NCBI RefSeq assembly: GCF_016767715.1
Contig: NZ_CP050145.1
Span: 3,658,001 to 3,722,000 of the forward strand
Direction: 5' to 3'
Source of the DNA: Mycobacteroides chelonae
GTDB taxonomy: Bacteria > Actinomycetota > Actinomycetes > Mycobacteriales > Mycobacteriaceae
DNA: 64,000 nt
Shown: piece by piece, positions 28,850-39,263 of the stretch
Layout: the number at the start of each line of letters is the position of its first letter
Numbering within the stretch: the stretch's first letter is position 1
The notes under the pieces: generated by a model
Databases searched by the model: none
Seen by the model: only the letters and a program-made list of their open reading frames with translations
What the model was told of the DNA's origin: nothing
Translations under genes and position numbers: made by a program

Positions 28850-30187
28850 GTGCGCATTCACCGTCACGCCACGGTCGCCGACGAGATCGCCGGACAGATT
28901 CGGACCGGAACGCTTTCCGCGGGCACGCGGTTGCCCACCCACCGCGCACTGGCGGGCCGGTACGGGATCGCGGTGGCGACGGCGAGCAGGGTGTACCGCG
29001 ACCTGACGGCCGCCGGCCTCGTCGTCGGGGAGCCTGGCCGGGGCACCTTTGTGCGGGACCTCAGCGGTTTCGCGGGAGTAGAGCCCGCCCGCGTGGCAGC
29101 GAAACAGCGTGCGGCGGACCTTTCCTTCAATCAGCCGTTATCCCGCGGCCAGGACGATCAACTGCGGCAGGCTCTACGCGCGTTGGCGGCCGAGGGCGAT
29201 CTGACAAGCCTGCTGCATCAGCAGCCTCCCGGCGGCCGAGATCGTGACTGTGCCGCGATCGCCACCTACTTACTTGACCGCGGCATCGACGTCGCGCCGG
29301 ACCGCGTCCTGATATCCGGCGGCGCCCAGCAGGGTTTGGACACCGTTCTGGCTGCGATAGCCACACCCCGCACGATTGTCGCCGCCGACGCATTGACCTA
29401 TCCAGGCATCAAGCTGCTGGCCACCGCACGACGCCTCGAGCTGGCACCGGTCCAGACCGGCACCACCGGGATGGACCTCGACTACCTCGAATGGCTGTGT
29501 GGCAGGCGACCCATTTCCGCGCTGTATCTCATTCCCACACTGCACAATCCGTTGGGATACACACTGAGCACCAGCGCGCGTGAGCGCGTCGCGACGTTGG
29601 CCGATCGGCACGATTTCCACATCATCGAGGATGCGACCTACGCGTTTCTGGATCCGGGTGCGCCGTCCCCGGTGCAAACCATCGCACCCGAGCGGACGTT
29701 CTACGTGGGAAGCATGTCCAAGAATCTCGCCTCCGGGCTGCGGATCGGATACATCGTCACGCCGCCTGCCCATCGCCCCGATGTGATCCGGGCGCTGCGC
29801 GCGACGAGCTGGGGCGCCTCGACCATCGCCAGCGCACTGACCACCCGCTGGCTGACCGACGGCACCGTCACACGGTTAGAAGAACTGCGGCGCGCGGATG
29901 CCCGTCGGCGGCAGTCGATCGCCCGCACCGAACTCGCGGGCCTGATCTATCACGCGCATCCCGGTTCGTATTCGGGCTGGCTCGTGCTCCCCGAGCACGC
30001 ACGCAACGACGTGATGGCGCGTGACCTCGCCGACGTGGGGATCATGGTGTCGACTGCCGATGCGTTCTCGACAGCGCCGCACGCGCCGAATGCGCTCCGC
30101 CTGGCCTTGGCCACCCCCGAACCGCCCGATCTCGCCGCGGCGTTACGGCAGATCTGTGCCGCGACACGACAAGCACTCCCGATATGA
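28850..30187 (+). CDS. MocR-type regulator: GntR winged helix fused to aminotransferase
   Basis: A 445-residue regulator with an N-terminal GntR-type winged helix (residues 1-70, ADEIAGQIRTGTLSAGTRLP and LAGRYGIAVATASRVYRDL) and an aminotransferase class I fold. The PLP-binding lysine is in FYVGSMSKNLASGLRIGY. MocR proteins use PLP or an amino acid as a ligand to control adjacent genes; some control PdxST. Here the divergent neighbour is a thioesterase, so the classical pyridoxal link is not supported by context. Start GTG at 28850 (RIHRHATVADEIA) preceded by GGGAGAG. Confidence 0.85.
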   Translation: MRIHRHATVADEIAGQIRTGTLSAGTRLPTHRALAGRYGIAVATASRVYRDLTAAGLVVGEPGRGTFVRDLSGFAGVEPARVAAKQRAADLSFNQPLSRGQDDQLRQALRALAAEGDLTSLLHQQPPGGRDRDCAAIATYLLDRGIDVAPDRVLISGGAQQGLDTVLAAIATPRTIVAADALTYPGIKLLATARRLELAPVQTGTTGMDLDYLEWLCGRRPISALYLIPTLHNPLGYTLSTSARERVATLADRHDFHIIEDATYAFLDPGAPSPVQTIAPERTFYVGSMSKNLASGLRIGYIVTPPAHRPDVIRALRATSWGASTIASALTTRWLTDGTVTRLEELRRADARRRQSIARTELAGLIYHAHPGSYSGWLVLPEHARNDVMARDLADVGIMVSTADAFSTAPHAPNALRLALATPEPPDLAAALRQICAATRQALPI

Positions 30188-30227
30188 GAAACCCCGCACC
30201 GGTCGCGGACCAGGTGCGGGGTTTCTC
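30186..30227. terminator. Intrinsic terminator after the MocR gene
   Basis: A perfect 15-base-pair stem (GAGAAACCCCGCACC with GGTGCGGGGTTTCTC) with a 12-base loop. It starts inside the MocR stop codon and lies between it and the convergent hpf gene, so it may serve both. Confidence 0.88.
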
Positions 30228-30252
30228 CTGCGCGGGTGATCCGCGCGCCCTA

Positions 30253-30924
30253 CTACTCCCCGAGGCGTATCAGGCCGTAGTCGTACGCGTGCCTGCGGTA
30301 CACCACCGACGGGCGGCCCGAGGACTCATCGTGGAAGAGGAAGAAGTCATGGCCGACCAATTCCATCTCGTAGAGCGCGTCGTCGACCGTCATCGGTTTG
30401 GCCGGGTGATCTTTGGTCCGCACAATCTGTCCCGGACCGTGACCGTCATCGACCTCGGCTCCGTTGTGACTGTGTGCGCCATTGAGCTCGGCGGGTGGCG
30501 TGAAGGCATCGGCGGGCAGAACCTTGGTGGCCTCGGCAAGCGATACCGGCGTCTTGTCTCCGTAGTGAACCTTGCGGCGGTCACGGCCCCGTCGCAACCG
30601 GCTTTCCAGCTTGGCGGCGGCCGCTTCAAGGGCGCTGTGGAACGTGTCGGCACATGCCTCGCCCCGGACGACCGGCCCCCGGCCCCGCGCGGTGATCTCC
30701 ACGCGCTGACAGCTCTTTTTCTGACGCCGGTTGCGTTCGTGTTCGAGTTCTACATCAAAGAGGTAAACGGTTTTGTCGTAACGTTCCAGACGGGACAGTT
30801 TGTCGTTCACAAAGATTCGAAAGTGATCGGGGATTTCCACGTTTCGGCCCTTGACCACGATATCGGCTTGGGCTGTCCGCTCCCCGTCCTCGAGTGCAAC
30901 GGATGCCTTTGATGTGCTTGACAA
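30253..30924 (-). CDS. hpf: Long-form ribosome hibernation promoting factor
   Basis: A 223-residue long HPF. The N-terminal ribosome-binding domain starts ADIVVKGRNVEIPDHFRIFV; a linker rich in charged residues follows, and the C-terminal dimerisation domain KPMTVDDALYEMELVGHDFF and RPSVVYRRHAYDYGLIRL matches the family. It dimerises 70S ribosomes into 100S particles in resting cells. The start is TTG at 30924: GGAGG lies six bases upstream. An ATG three bases further upstream is out of frame and too close to the GGAGG. The gene follows secA1 in M. tuberculosis (Rv3241c); here the thioesterase and MocR gene intervene. Confidence 0.9.
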   Translation of the reverse strand: MSSTSKASVALEDGERTAQADIVVKGRNVEIPDHFRIFVNDKLSRLERYDKTVYLFDVELEHERNRRQKKSCQRVEITARGRGPVVRGEACADTFHSALEAAAAKLESRLRRGRDRRKVHYGDKTPVSLAEATKVLPADAFTPPAELNGAHSHNGAEVDDGHGPGQIVRTKDHPAKPMTVDDALYEMELVGHDFFLFHDESSGRPSVVYRRHAYDYGLIRLGE

Positions 30925-31229
30925 CTCATACCTCCGGTACTGAGAGTGCGCTTGCGCTCAACCCTTCCGCTAGGGACTAAAGATGTTGGCGACGCGCATG
31001 TTTGATGTTTGAAGTACGCCGGAGTCGCCTGAAACGCTGAGACGGCAGCCCGCCGGCGTTGGGGTTGGTGACCACCTCCTCCGCCAAACCGGACGCAGGC
31101 GCCCGTGTTGGTAGGCGGTTCGACCGCCCAAGCGCGGAACGTTCATAGCTTGTTGGCCCCGACGGTAGTCCGTGTTCACTCGCCTTGCCACCGATTCGTC
31201 AGAGTCGTTTCGAGATCGTCATACGATCT
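30925..31229. other. Intergenic region upstream of hpf, downstream of comF
   Basis: 305 bases between comF and hpf. The hpf promoter and leader lie here on the minus strand, including the GGAGG used by the TTG start. A 73-codon minus-strand ORF at 30970-31191 has no recognisable similarity or ribosome site and I do not count it as a gene. I see no perfect hairpin longer than eight base pairs. Confidence 0.5.
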
Positions 31230-31853
31230 TTAGGAGTACGTCAGCGTGAGCACGGCGGCGACTCGAAATCCCGCCGATTTCAACACTCTGACCGATTCGG
31301 TAGCGGTGGCGCCGGTGGTCACGACATCGTCCACCAGCACCAATTCCGTATCCGGTGTCCGGGCCCGGCGCAGCGCGACGCGTCCGGACACATTGCGCTG
31401 CCGGGCCGAAATGGACAGCCCGACCGAATCACGCGCCCCCACCCTCATGCGCAGCAGGGACGCAAGGTGCACACCCGGAATCCGGGTAGCGACCGCGGCC
31501 ACGGCGGTCACCGGATCACCGCCTCGCCCGCGTGCCGACGTCCATCGAGTGGGAGCGGGAACCAATGTCACCGGCTGCTCGACGAGGTGCCAGCACAGCA
31601 GCTGCGCCACACCGCGTGCCAATGCCGCACCCAGCGGATCGGTGAGATCACGACGACCGCGCTCCTTCATCGTCACAATCGCCTGCCGACGAGCGCCCGC
31701 GTACCGCCCGAGCGAAAGAACGGGCACACCCGGATCGACCCGCGGCGTGACCACCACGGGCTCGGCGGTGAACGCACACGCACACGCCGAACACCACCGG
31801 GTGGCGGGTGCCCCACATCCGCCACAGGTCAGTGGCAGCACCAGATCAAGCAT
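31230..31853 (-). CDS. ComF family phosphoribosyltransferase-like protein
   Basis: A 207-residue protein with a zinc-binding N-terminus, in which C10, C13 (CGGC) and C21, C24 (CSAC) form two knuckles, and a C-terminal phosphoribosyltransferase fold with the PRPP loop VLVDDVVTTGATATES. In naturally competent bacteria ComF takes part in DNA uptake; the mycobacterial role is unproven. The start ATG at 31853 (MLDLVLPLTCGGC) is preferred over the upstream ATG at 31898 that would place the zinc motif far from the start. It corresponds to Rv3242c. Confidence 0.88.
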   Translation of the reverse strand: MLDLVLPLTCGGCGAPATRWCSACACAFTAEPVVVTPRVDPGVPVLSLGRYAGARRQAIVTMKERGRRDLTDPLGAALARGVAQLLCWHLVEQPVTLVPAPTRWTSARGRGGDPVTAVAAVATRIPGVHLASLLRMRVGARDSVGLSISARQRNVSGRVALRRARTPDTELVLVDDVVTTGATATESVRVLKSAGFRVAAVLTLTYS

Positions 31854-31908
31854 GGGGTCACTGTGCCCGCGGGGTCCGACAGACTGACCGGATAGCACTC
31901 ACCCCGGC

Positions 31909-32601
31909 CTAAAGTGCCGCGACCAGCCTCTCGATCTGACGACGGTCCAGTACGTCGACCGTCCCGTCGGGTAGCCCGAGAATGCGGTCGGTGGCGATGC
32001 CGTAGAGCCGCTGACGCTGGACCGCCGCATCGACAGCCTCCGCGCGCGCCGGGGCATCCGGCGCGGCCACGATCCTCTGCACGGTAGAGCCCATGTTGGC
32101 CGCGAAGCCCTGAATCATGTCGCCGACGCCCTCGGGATCGAATGTCTGGAACACCCCCTCGGCGACTCCGTGAGTGATCAGCTCAGTAAGCACGGGACGG
32201 AACTTGTCCTCCCAGATTGCCGAGATCCGGCGCAGCAGCGGCTGATTCTCTGGGCTGAACATCGACACCATCGCCGCGATGCTCTCCGGTGCACCAAGCG
32301 CCATTTTCACCTCGTAGCTAGCGCGCAGTCCGGCGTTCAGCCGCTCCAACGCCCCCACGCCCGGCTCGGTGAACACCGGACTCAGCACCTCGAAGGCCTG
32401 GTCGGCGCTACGCTCCGCCAGCGTGGCCACCAGGGCCTCTTTCGAAGAAAAGTAATGGTAGAAAGCACCTTTCGACATGCCGGAGGTGGCGATGAGATCG
32501 TTGAGGCTCACCTTCTCGTAGCCGCGTTCCAGGAACAGAGTCATCGCCAGATCGAGCAACTCGGCCCGGCGCACCTCCGGATGCTTCACCACACGTGGCA
32601 T
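31909..32601 (-). CDS. TetR family regulator of the 32-33 kb locus
   Basis: A 230-residue TetR regulator. The helix-turn-helix is at about residues 32-52 (SLNDLIATSGMSKGAFYHYF). It lies three bases behind the small membrane-protein gene on the same strand and so is probably in one operon with it. Two copies of a perfect 5-1-5 palindrome at 33058-33088 lie ahead of the operon and ahead of the divergent acyl-CoA oxidase-like gene, and are the likely binding sites. The effector is unknown; an acyl-CoA or a hydrophobic drug would be typical. Confidence 0.9.
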   Translation of the reverse strand: MPRVVKHPEVRRAELLDLAMTLFLERGYEKVSLNDLIATSGMSKGAFYHYFSSKEALVATLAERSADQAFEVLSPVFTEPGVGALERLNAGLRASYEVKMALGAPESIAAMVSMFSPENQPLLRRISAIWEDKFRPVLTELITHGVAEGVFQTFDPEGVGDMIQGFAANMGSTVQRIVAAPDAPARAEAVDAAVQRQRLYGIATDRILGLPDGTVDVLDRRQIERLVAAL

Positions 32602-32604
32602 ACG

Positions 32605-33027
32605 TCAGCGCTTCCTGATCCAGCCGACGTAGGTCAGGTACACACCGACAACCGTCAGAAACAGGAAGAAGAAACGGACCGGGCCGACTGCGGGCACCGA
32701 GGCGTCGACTCCCTTCTGCATCAGCTGAGGAAACGCCAGCAGCACGAATCCTCGCAGGGCCAGGAACCATCCGAACAGCGAGATGATCACCGGCGCGAGT
32801 CCTCGCCAAAACTGATGGAAGGCGATGACCATCAGCCCACAAAACAGCAGCAGGGCACCGAACAGCCACGACCACATCGGCTCTGTGAAGAAGCTATCGC
32901 CCAGGAAGCGCAGATCTGCCGCGCGCACGGCGATGATGGCGGTGACCGTCGCGACAAAGGGGCCGATGACCCGTGCAAATGCGCGGGTACGCAGGGCCGG
33001 ATCGACCGTGATGGACGCAGTACTCAT
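32605..33027 (-). CDS. Small four-helix membrane protein
   Basis: A 140-residue integral membrane protein with about four hydrophobic segments (near 20-38, 46-66, 73-95 and 113-134) and a Arg/Lys-ended C-terminus. No known transporter motif is visible. The ATG at 33027 has AAGGAGA eight bases upstream; a start at 33045 would include the ribosome site. It is the first gene of the TetR operon and the gene nearest the operators, so it is probably the direct target of the regulator. Function unknown. Confidence 0.85.
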   Translation of the reverse strand: MSTASITVDPALRTRAFARVIGPFVATVTAIIAVRAADLRFLGDSFFTEPMWSWLFGALLLFCGLMVIAFHQFWRGLAPVIISLFGWFLALRGFVLLAFPQLMQKGVDASVPAVGPVRFFFLFLTVVGVYLTYVGWIRKR

Positions 33028-33057
33028 GTCCCGATCTCCTTTCACACAGCCTTAATA

Positions 33058-33088
33058 GACCACTGGTCGGTATGTTAGACCATTGGTC
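33058..33088. promoter_or_regulatory. Tandem TetR operators
   Basis: GACCACTGGTC at 33058-33068 and GACCATTGGTC at 33078-33088 are both perfect 5-1-5 palindromes, twenty bases apart centre to centre (about two helical turns), each followed by GGTA. They sit 31 bases from the membrane-protein ATG on one strand and 66 bases from the acyl-CoA oxidase ATG on the other. The spacing suits cooperative binding of a TetR dimer pair, with the TetR gene downstream. Confidence 0.8.
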
Positions 33089-33153
33089 GGTATAAGCAAA
33101 TGGTTTGCCCTAGAACGCCAAGCCGACGGATCGACCTGACTAGGCTCGGGCAT

Positions 33154-35103
33154 ATGGAGACCCGGACAGCACCTGCCGATCCCGAAGTCCTCACCTCGAA
33201 TCTGCGCGTTGCGCTCGACGGCCGATTCGGCCCGATACGTGATGCCGCTCGTGAGTACCTGAACCGCGCCGATCTGCTACCCGACCCCTCACTGACACTC
33301 GAGGAGGCACGGACGCGATCGCTGCGCATCATGCGCGAGCTGGTTCCACATGGCTTGCCACACGCGGGATTCCGCAAAGAACACGGCGGCACCGGCGACG
33401 TCGGAGCCGCGATCGTCGGCATCGAGATGCTCGGCTATGCCGATCTGTCCCTCATGGTCAAGGCCGGCGTGCAATGGGGCTTGTTCGGCGGTGCCATCGA
33501 AAACCTCGGCACCGCAACCCATCACAAGCAATACGTGGTCCCGCTGATCAATCTGGACGTACTCGGATGTTTCGGCATGACCGAGACCGGCCATGGTTCC
33601 AATGTTCAGGCCCTGCAGACCGTCGCCACCTATGACAGCCAGACCGGCGACTTCGTTCTGAACTCGGAGGGCTCGCTGGCACGTAAGGACTACATTGGTG
33701 GCGCCGCGGAGCACGCCACTGTGGCAGCGGTTTTCGCTCAGCTCGTCACCGGCGGGCCCGGCGAGGAGGCATCCGGCCGGGGAGTGCATTGCTTCGTGGT
33801 ACCCATCCGGGATGAGGCGGGCAATGATCTACCCGGCATCACCACCAGCGACTGCGGATACAAGGGCGGCCTCGCCGGGGTCGACAACGGGCGCATTGTG
33901 TTCGACAACGTGCGGGTGCCTCGCGCCAACCTGCTCAACAAATATGCGAACGTCGGCGCCGACGGCACCTACACCTCGCCCATCGAGAATGAGAACAAGC
34001 GATTCTTCACCATGCTGGGCACACTCATCCGCGGACGGGTCAGCGTCGCCGCGACCTCCGGTGCGGCGGCGCGCAAGGCGCTGACCATCGCCTCGCGATA
34101 TGCCCTGGTACGCAAGCAGTTTGACACGCCGGACAGTGACGACGAGGTGATCATCGCCGACTATCTGGTGCATCAGCGCAAGCTATTGCCCCTGATCGCC
34201 CGGTCGTACGCACTGGCGTTCGCGCAGAACGAGCTCACCGAGGAACTGCACGAGGTGCAGACCGCCGACGAGGTGGACGCGGACCGGCAGCGCCAGCTGG
34301 AAAGTGCCGCAGCGGGTTTGAAGGCGATGACCAGCTGGCACGCCCAAAACACCATCACCGTGTGCCGCGAGGCGTGCGGTGGGGCCGGCTATCTCGACGC
34401 CAACCAGCTCACCATTCTGCGCCGCGATATCGACGTGTTCACCACCTTCGAAGGCGATAACACCGTGCTCACCCAGCTGGTGGCCAAGGAACTCCTGTCG
34501 GCCTACGCCGAGGATGTGCGTGGTCTCAATGCTGTGGGCTGGACCCGGTTCATCGCAGGCATGGCCCGCGACGTGATCCTGGAACGCTCCGCGGCCCGGC
34601 AGGTCATCCAGACCATCTTGGACTCTTCCGACGAGGACGTCGAGGAATCCGATTTGAGCAACAGGGGCACCCAGCTGCGGCTGCTGCGCAATCGCGAGGA
34701 TCATCTGCTGCGCACCGCGGCCACCCGGATGCAGCGCGCCCAATCCGATGATGAGGACCCCTTTGAGGTCTTCAACTCCGCACAGGACCACATCCTCAAG
34801 GTGGGCTCGGCCCACACCGAACGGGTGGTGCTGGAGGCCTTCATCGAGGCGATCGACAGCTGCGACAGCAAGTCAGCGCAGGAACTGCTGGAGAAGCTGT
34901 GCGATCTGTTTGTCTACAGCACACTCGAGGCGGACCTGTCATGGTTCCTGATGCACCGGCATGTCTCGACCGAACGAGCGAAGGCCATCAGGCGCGGTGT
35001 CAATCAACTGTGCGAGGAGCTGCGCCCGCATCTGAGCACCCTGGTGGATGCTTTCGGAATTCCCGAGGCGCTGCTCGCCACGGAGATGATCCCCGACAAC
35101 TAG
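33154..35103 (+). CDS. Acyl-CoA oxidase-like acyl-CoA dehydrogenase
   Basis: A 649-residue flavoprotein of the long acyl-CoA oxidase type rather than the short dehydrogenase type. The flavin-binding motif [14 protein letters not shown] lies near 151; [12 protein letters not shown] near 407 and [20 protein letters not shown] near 429 are the oxidase signatures, and a further helical domain of about 200 residues follows, with a length near that of eukaryotic acyl-CoA oxidases. It would oxidise an acyl-CoA at C2-C3, with FAD. In M. tuberculosis an unrelated gene (Rv3243c) sits at this place. It is divergent from the TetR operon with shared operators; the stop shares CTAG with lpqB. Confidence 0.85.
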   Translation: METRTAPADPEVLTSNLRVALDGRFGPIRDAAREYLNRADLLPDPSLTLEEARTRSLRIMRELVPHGLPHAGFRKEHGGTGDVGAAIVGIEMLGYADLSLMVKAGVQWGLFGGAIENLGTATHHKQYVVPLINLDVLGCFGMTETGHGSNVQALQTVATYDSQTGDFVLNSEGSLARKDYIGGAAEHATVAAVFAQLVTGGPGEEASGRGVHCFVVPIRDEAGNDLPGITTSDCGYKGGLAGVDNGRIVFDNVRVPRANLLNKYANVGADGTYTSPIENENKRFFTMLGTLIRGRVSVAATSGAAARKALTIASRYALVRKQFDTPDSDDEVIIADYLVHQRKLLPLIARSYALAFAQNELTEELHEVQTADEVDADRQRQLESAAAGLKAMTSWHAQNTITVCREACGGAGYLDANQLTILRRDIDVFTTFEGDNTVLTQLVAKELLSAYAEDVRGLNAVGWTRFIAGMARDVILERSAARQVIQTILDSSDEDVEESDLSNRGTQLRLLRNREDHLLRTAATRMQRAQSDDEDPFEVFNSAQDHILKVGSAHTERVVLEAFIEAIDSCDSKSAQELLEKLCDLFVYSTLEADLSWFLMHRHVSTERAKAIRRGVNQLCEELRPHLSTLVDAFGIPEALLATEMIPDN

Positions 35104-36851
35104 CCCGTCAGCACCGGAATCGCTTGCGGCAGCATGAGCGGACGTACCTCGATCCATCGCACTTCGGGGGTACCCAGTCCCGTCAGCTGCAGCACGCCCC
35201 GCGCATCGGCGAGGTAGATCGCCGCCGGCGAGGCAGCGATCGTCGAGACCGGTGTCAGGAGATTCTGGTCGTTCAGATCCGAGTTCACTCCGTCGAGGTT
35301 CACATTCGCCACCGGATGTGAACCGTCGTTGCGCGCCACCGCAATGTCGTCGCCGGTGCGCCAAGCCAGCGACACCGCGGAGTTCCCGAGTCCGTAGCCC
35401 AACCGGCGCGGATGGGCCAGGGCATAGTCGCCGCTGTCGGTCTGTATCACCGTCGCCAGGATCACCTGGCCATCGATGATCATCGCGGCGCGCGTGCCAT
35501 CGCGGGATAAGGCCAACTCGCTAATCGGGCCCTTGTACTTCTCCGCCACCGCGGATGATTCGACGGGCAGCACCGCCACCATCGACGTGGTGGCTTCCTG
35601 GATTATCCGGACCACTCGGCCGCCGTCGATCACCGTCCACACCGCGTCGTCGAGCGCCCAGGTTGGGCGGGTCAGCGTCTTACCGCCGACCGCCTCGCTG
35701 CCGTTGGCGCCGTTGGCACCCACCCAGAGCGACATCTGCGGATCATCTCCGCCCTGCACCCGGATAACCGAGGCAATCTGACGCCCACTGCGTGAGAGCG
35801 CAGCCGAAACCTGGTTTCCCACTTGGCCAAACGATCCGCGCACGGGCACCGCGGCATCACGGTCGACCGTCACCATGGACCCGTTCAACAATCCGTAGAG
35901 GCCCACCCCCGCACCCTCCGATGCGCCAGGGTCGGTCGATGCGACGTTCTGGGTGCTCCAGCCTTCCGCGAACTGCTCGTCGAGAGGAGCACCGTTGACC
36001 TGCAAGACGTACGGCCCGGCGATACCGGCCCGCGAGAGCGTCCAAATCACCTGCGCGGCAAGGAACTGGCGGGTCCGCTGATCGGGCGTGAGGTTGCCCT
36101 CCAACTCCACGCGCACGCCGCCGTATCCGCGCCCCACGTCCACCCTGCTGCCGTCGACGCGGGTCAGCGGGCCGCGCAACCGCAGGCCGCTCAGGTGGTT
36201 GCGCACCGCCCCAACCAGTTCCGGGCGCGGGCCGGACAGCAGCTTGTACACGAGCTCGGTGGCCAGCAGATCGGGATCGTTGACCGCCACATAGCGCGGA
36301 TCGGGCACGACCGTGCGACCCGCCGGGTCGGCGAAGTACACCGTGTACCGGCGATAGGTGGACTGAAACTGTCCCCAGTCAAGGAACACCCCATTGGGCA
36401 ACGAATCGATCCGCCATTCGCCATTGGCCTTCACCAGCGTGAACTGGGGATCCTGAACATCACCCTGGTGCATCTCGAAGACCCCGATGTCGGACAGTGT
36501 GCCCAACTTGTTGGCGCGCACATTGATCGTCCATCGATCGACACCGCGCTGGTCGGCGAATGACGGCGACTCGATCAGCACCGCATCGCCCGCGTCATCC
36601 CACGTCCGCGAACTGGATTCGGTGAGGAACTGGCGCGCCGCACGGTGCCTGTTCGAGGGGTCCGCGGTCGCCTTCAAGAATTCGCGCAGCACCGTCTCGG
36701 GTTCCATCCCCGGGGTGGGTGCCGGCATCCCTGGCGGTAATGGCCGTTGCACCGTGCCGATGGCCTGTGGCGAGGACGAGGTCGGCACTCCGGCACAGCC
36801 GGTGATACCGAGTGCCACCACGGTCAGTACCGCGGCCACCCGGCGGCGCAT
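35100..36851 (-). CDS. lpqB: Lipoprotein LpqB, regulator of MtrB
   Basis: A 583-residue lipoprotein. The lipobox LGITGC places the lipidated cysteine at residue 19. A long extracytoplasmic domain follows with a beta-propeller-like repeat pattern ([12 protein letters not shown] and similar). LpqB sits with MtrB in the mycobacterial envelope and modulates MtrA phosphorylation. The stop of mtrB and the start of lpqB touch, so the two are coupled. It is the last gene of the mtrA-mtrB-lpqB operon. Confidence 0.96.
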   Translation of the reverse strand: MRRRVAAVLTVVALGITGCAGVPTSSSPQAIGTVQRPLPPGMPAPTPGMEPETVLREFLKATADPSNRHRAARQFLTESSSRTWDDAGDAVLIESPSFADQRGVDRWTINVRANKLGTLSDIGVFEMHQGDVQDPQFTLVKANGEWRIDSLPNGVFLDWGQFQSTYRRYTVYFADPAGRTVVPDPRYVAVNDPDLLATELVYKLLSGPRPELVGAVRNHLSGLRLRGPLTRVDGSRVDVGRGYGGVRVELEGNLTPDQRTRQFLAAQVIWTLSRAGIAGPYVLQVNGAPLDEQFAEGWSTQNVASTDPGASEGAGVGLYGLLNGSMVTVDRDAAVPVRGSFGQVGNQVSAALSRSGRQIASVIRVQGGDDPQMSLWVGANGANGSEAVGGKTLTRPTWALDDAVWTVIDGGRVVRIIQEATTSMVAVLPVESSAVAEKYKGPISELALSRDGTRAAMIIDGQVILATVIQTDSGDYALAHPRRLGYGLGNSAVSLAWRTGDDIAVARNDGSHPVANVNLDGVNSDLNDQNLLTPVSTIAASPAAIYLADARGVLQLTGLGTPEVRWIEVRPLMLPQAIPVLTG

Positions 36852-38578
36852 CAGGACAACTCCCGCACGTGGTCGGCCTTGGCACCCGAGGTACGCATTG
36901 GTGTGGTCTCCTGCTCCCCCGGCTGGATTCCCCGTTCCCCTGGCTGAGTTCCCCGCGAAACCGGCCGGCGCGCACCAGCACTCGGACGGCTGGTCGGGTT
37001 CAACGGAAGCGGGCTCGTGGTCACTTTATGCCCACGAACCAACGGCACCGTCAATCGGAAAAGCGCCCCGTTGCCCGGTTCTCCCCACGCCTCCAGGCGA
37101 CCCTGATGCAACCGAGCGTCCTCGACGCTGATCGCCAACCCCAGCCCGGTGCCGCCCGAGTGACGCTTGCGCGATGGGTCGGCACGCCAGAACCGGTTGA
37201 ACACCAGCTTTTCCTCACCGGGACGCAGTCCAACTCCGCGATCGCGCACGGTGACGGCGACGCTGTCGATATCGGCGGCCATCCGGATGGTGACGGGCTT
37301 GTGCTCGCTGTGGTCGATCGCGTTGGCGACAAGGTTGCGCAAAATCCGCTCCACCCGACGGGGATCCACCTCCGCGATGATCTCGCTATCGGGCATGTCG
37401 AGCTCTACTTCAGTGTCCAACTCGTCCGCCAGGTGCTTGACCGAAGCCACCACGGTCTTGACGGTGTCGCGCAGATCCACCTGCTCCACGGCGAGCTCGG
37501 CCACACCGGCGTCGTGTCGCGAGATTTCCAGCAAGTCACTCAGCAGCGTCTCGAACCGGTCGAGCTCGTTGACCATCAGTTCGGCGGAACGCTGCAGCGC
37601 CGGGTCGAGCTCCTCACGGTTGTCGTAGATAAGATCGGCCGCCATACGCACCGTGGTCAACGGTGTACGCAGTTCGTGGCTGACGTCGGAGGTGAAGCGG
37701 CGCTGCAGGTTTCCGAACTCTTCCAGCTGGGTGATCTCCCGCGAGAGGCTTTCGGCCATGTCGTTGAACGACACCGCGAGCCGTGCCATGTCATCGACAC
37801 CGCGCACCGGCATGCGTTCGGACAGATGTCCTTCGGCGAATCGCTCGGCAATGCGCGAGGCCGACCGCACCGGCAACACCACCTGGCGCGCGACCAGCAG
37901 CGCGGCGGCCGCCAGCAGCACCAGCAGCACCACACCGCCGGTGACGATGGTGCCGCGCACCAGCGAAATCGTGCTTTCCTCGTTCGACAGCGGGAAGACC
38001 AGGTACAGCTCGAGCGCGGTGACCTTCGACGTGGTCGGCGAGCCGATGACCAGAGCTTTCCCGGAGAAGCTCTCGGTGTGGACTGTCGAATACTGGTAAC
38101 TGACCTGACCGGCCTTGACGAATTCGCGCAGCGGGCCGGGGATCTGGGTGGCGGGGCCAGCCGACGTCGCCTCGCGGGGACCGTCGCCGGGCACCAGCAG
38201 GACCGCGTCGAACGCTCCGGCGCCACCGCCTTCGGATCCCTTGCTGCCGTTCAGCAGCTGGTTACGGGCCAGCTCCAGACTGCTCTGCAGCGACCGCGTC
38301 TCCTCGCCACCGACGTCATCGCTGACGATGACGCGAGCGCGTTCCATCTCTTCGGTCGCGACCCGAATCTTCGACTCCAGAATGCGGTCGGTCACCTGGC
38401 TGGTGAGCACGAATCCCAGAATCAGGATGACCAGGGAGGACAGCGCCAAATTCGACACCACCACCCGCACCTGCAGGGAACGGCGCCAGGTGAACCCGAC
38501 CGCTCGACTCAGTGCCTTCAGTCCGCGTACCAGTGGTGCCGATCGCCGCTGAATGCGCCGCTTCGAGCTGAAGATCAC
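36851..38578 (-). CDS. mtrB: Sensor histidine kinase MtrB
   Basis: A 575-residue membrane histidine kinase. Transmembrane helices lie at about 39-60 and 212-234 with an extracytoplasmic sensor domain between. A HAMP domain follows ([15 protein letters not shown]), then a HisKA domain with His301 in [10 protein letters not shown] and an HATPase domain with [22 protein letters not shown] and [10 protein letters not shown]. It phosphorylates MtrA. It starts just after mtrA, with which it overlaps by four bases, and lpqB overlaps its stop. In mycobacteria the pair controls division and cell wall genes. Confidence 0.97.
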   Translation of the reverse strand: MIFSSKRRIQRRSAPLVRGLKALSRAVGFTWRRSLQVRVVVSNLALSSLVILILGFVLTSQVTDRILESKIRVATEEMERARVIVSDDVGGEETRSLQSSLELARNQLLNGSKGSEGGGAGAFDAVLLVPGDGPREATSAGPATQIPGPLREFVKAGQVSYQYSTVHTESFSGKALVIGSPTTSKVTALELYLVFPLSNEESTISLVRGTIVTGGVVLLVLLAAAALLVARQVVLPVRSASRIAERFAEGHLSERMPVRGVDDMARLAVSFNDMAESLSREITQLEEFGNLQRRFTSDVSHELRTPLTTVRMAADLIYDNREELDPALQRSAELMVNELDRFETLLSDLLEISRHDAGVAELAVEQVDLRDTVKTVVASVKHLADELDTEVELDMPDSEIIAEVDPRRVERILRNLVANAIDHSEHKPVTIRMAADIDSVAVTVRDRGVGLRPGEEKLVFNRFWRADPSRKRHSGGTGLGLAISVEDARLHQGRLEAWGEPGNGALFRLTVPLVRGHKVTTSPLPLNPTSRPSAGARRPVSRGTQPGERGIQPGEQETTPMRTSGAKADHVRELS

Positions 38579-39261
38579 GGGGGTCCGGCCTTATATCCCA
38601 CTCCTCGAACGGTCAACACCACGGTCGGATTCTCGGGATCCTTCTCGACCTTCGCCCGCAGCCGCTGCACGTGGACATTCACCAGCCGGGTATCAGCCGG
38701 GTGACGGTAGCCCCACACCTGTTCGAGCAGCACATCACGAGTAAACACCTGGCGCGGTTTGCGTGCCAGCGCCACCAGCAGGTCGAACTCCAGCGGGGTC
38801 AGGGAGATCTGCTCGCCCTCGCGCGTCACCTTGTGCGCGGGGACATCGATGTCGATGCCCGCGATGTTCAGCAGCTCGGCGGGTTCGTCGTCGTTGCGCC
38901 GCAACCGGGCACGAATACGTGCGACGAGCTCCTTGGGCTTGAACGGCTTCATGATGTAGTCGTCGGCACCCGACTCCAGGCCGAGCACCACATCGACGGT
39001 GTCGGTCTTGGCGGTCAGCATGACGATCGGCACACCGGAATCGGAACGCAGCACCCGGCATACGTCGATGCCATTCATCCCGGGCAGCATGAGATCCAAC
39101 AGAACCAGATCGGGACGCAGCTCACGGACCGCGGTGAGCGCCTGAGTACCGTCGCTCACCACTGCCGTCTCGAAGCCCTCCCCGCGCAACACGATGGTGA
39201 GCATCTCTGCCAATGACGCGTCATCGTCGACAACAAGGATCCTTTGCCTCATAGAGCCCAT
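38575..39261 (-). CDS. mtrA: Response regulator MtrA
   Basis: A 228-residue OmpR-type response regulator. The acceptor aspartate is D56 (VLLDLMLPG) in a receiver domain, with KPFKPKEL at the end of that domain, followed by a winged helix with [16 protein letters not shown] and [16 protein letters not shown]. The length equals the M. tuberculosis protein, which fixes the start at 39261 ([13 protein letters not shown]) rather than at an upstream TTG. An inverted repeat TGTCAC-N6-GTGACA at 39264-39281 lies three bases before the ATG. The protein is essential in mycobacteria and controls ripA, wag31 and dnaA. Confidence 0.97.
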   Translation of the reverse strand: MGSMRQRILVVDDDASLAEMLTIVLRGEGFETAVVSDGTQALTAVRELRPDLVLLDLMLPGMNGIDVCRVLRSDSGVPIVMLTAKTDTVDVVLGLESGADDYIMKPFKPKELVARIRARLRRNDDEPAELLNIAGIDIDVPAHKVTREGEQISLTPLEFDLLVALARKPRQVFTRDVLLEQVWGYRHPADTRLVNVHVQRLRAKVEKDPENPTVVLTVRGVGYKAGPP

Positions 39262-39263
39262 CG

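Noticed and set aside
30970..31191. 73-codon minus ORF upstream of hpf
   Set aside because: No ribosome site near its start and no recognisable family; the region is better seen as hpf leader.
33100..33153. Upstream start for the acyl-CoA oxidase-like gene
   Set aside because: The ATG at 33100 has no ribosome site and would add 18 unlike residues. The ATG at 33154 is preferred.
36812..38704. 630-codon plus-strand ORF opposite mtrB
   Set aside because: It is a reverse frame of mtrB; composition is shadow-like and no motif is present.
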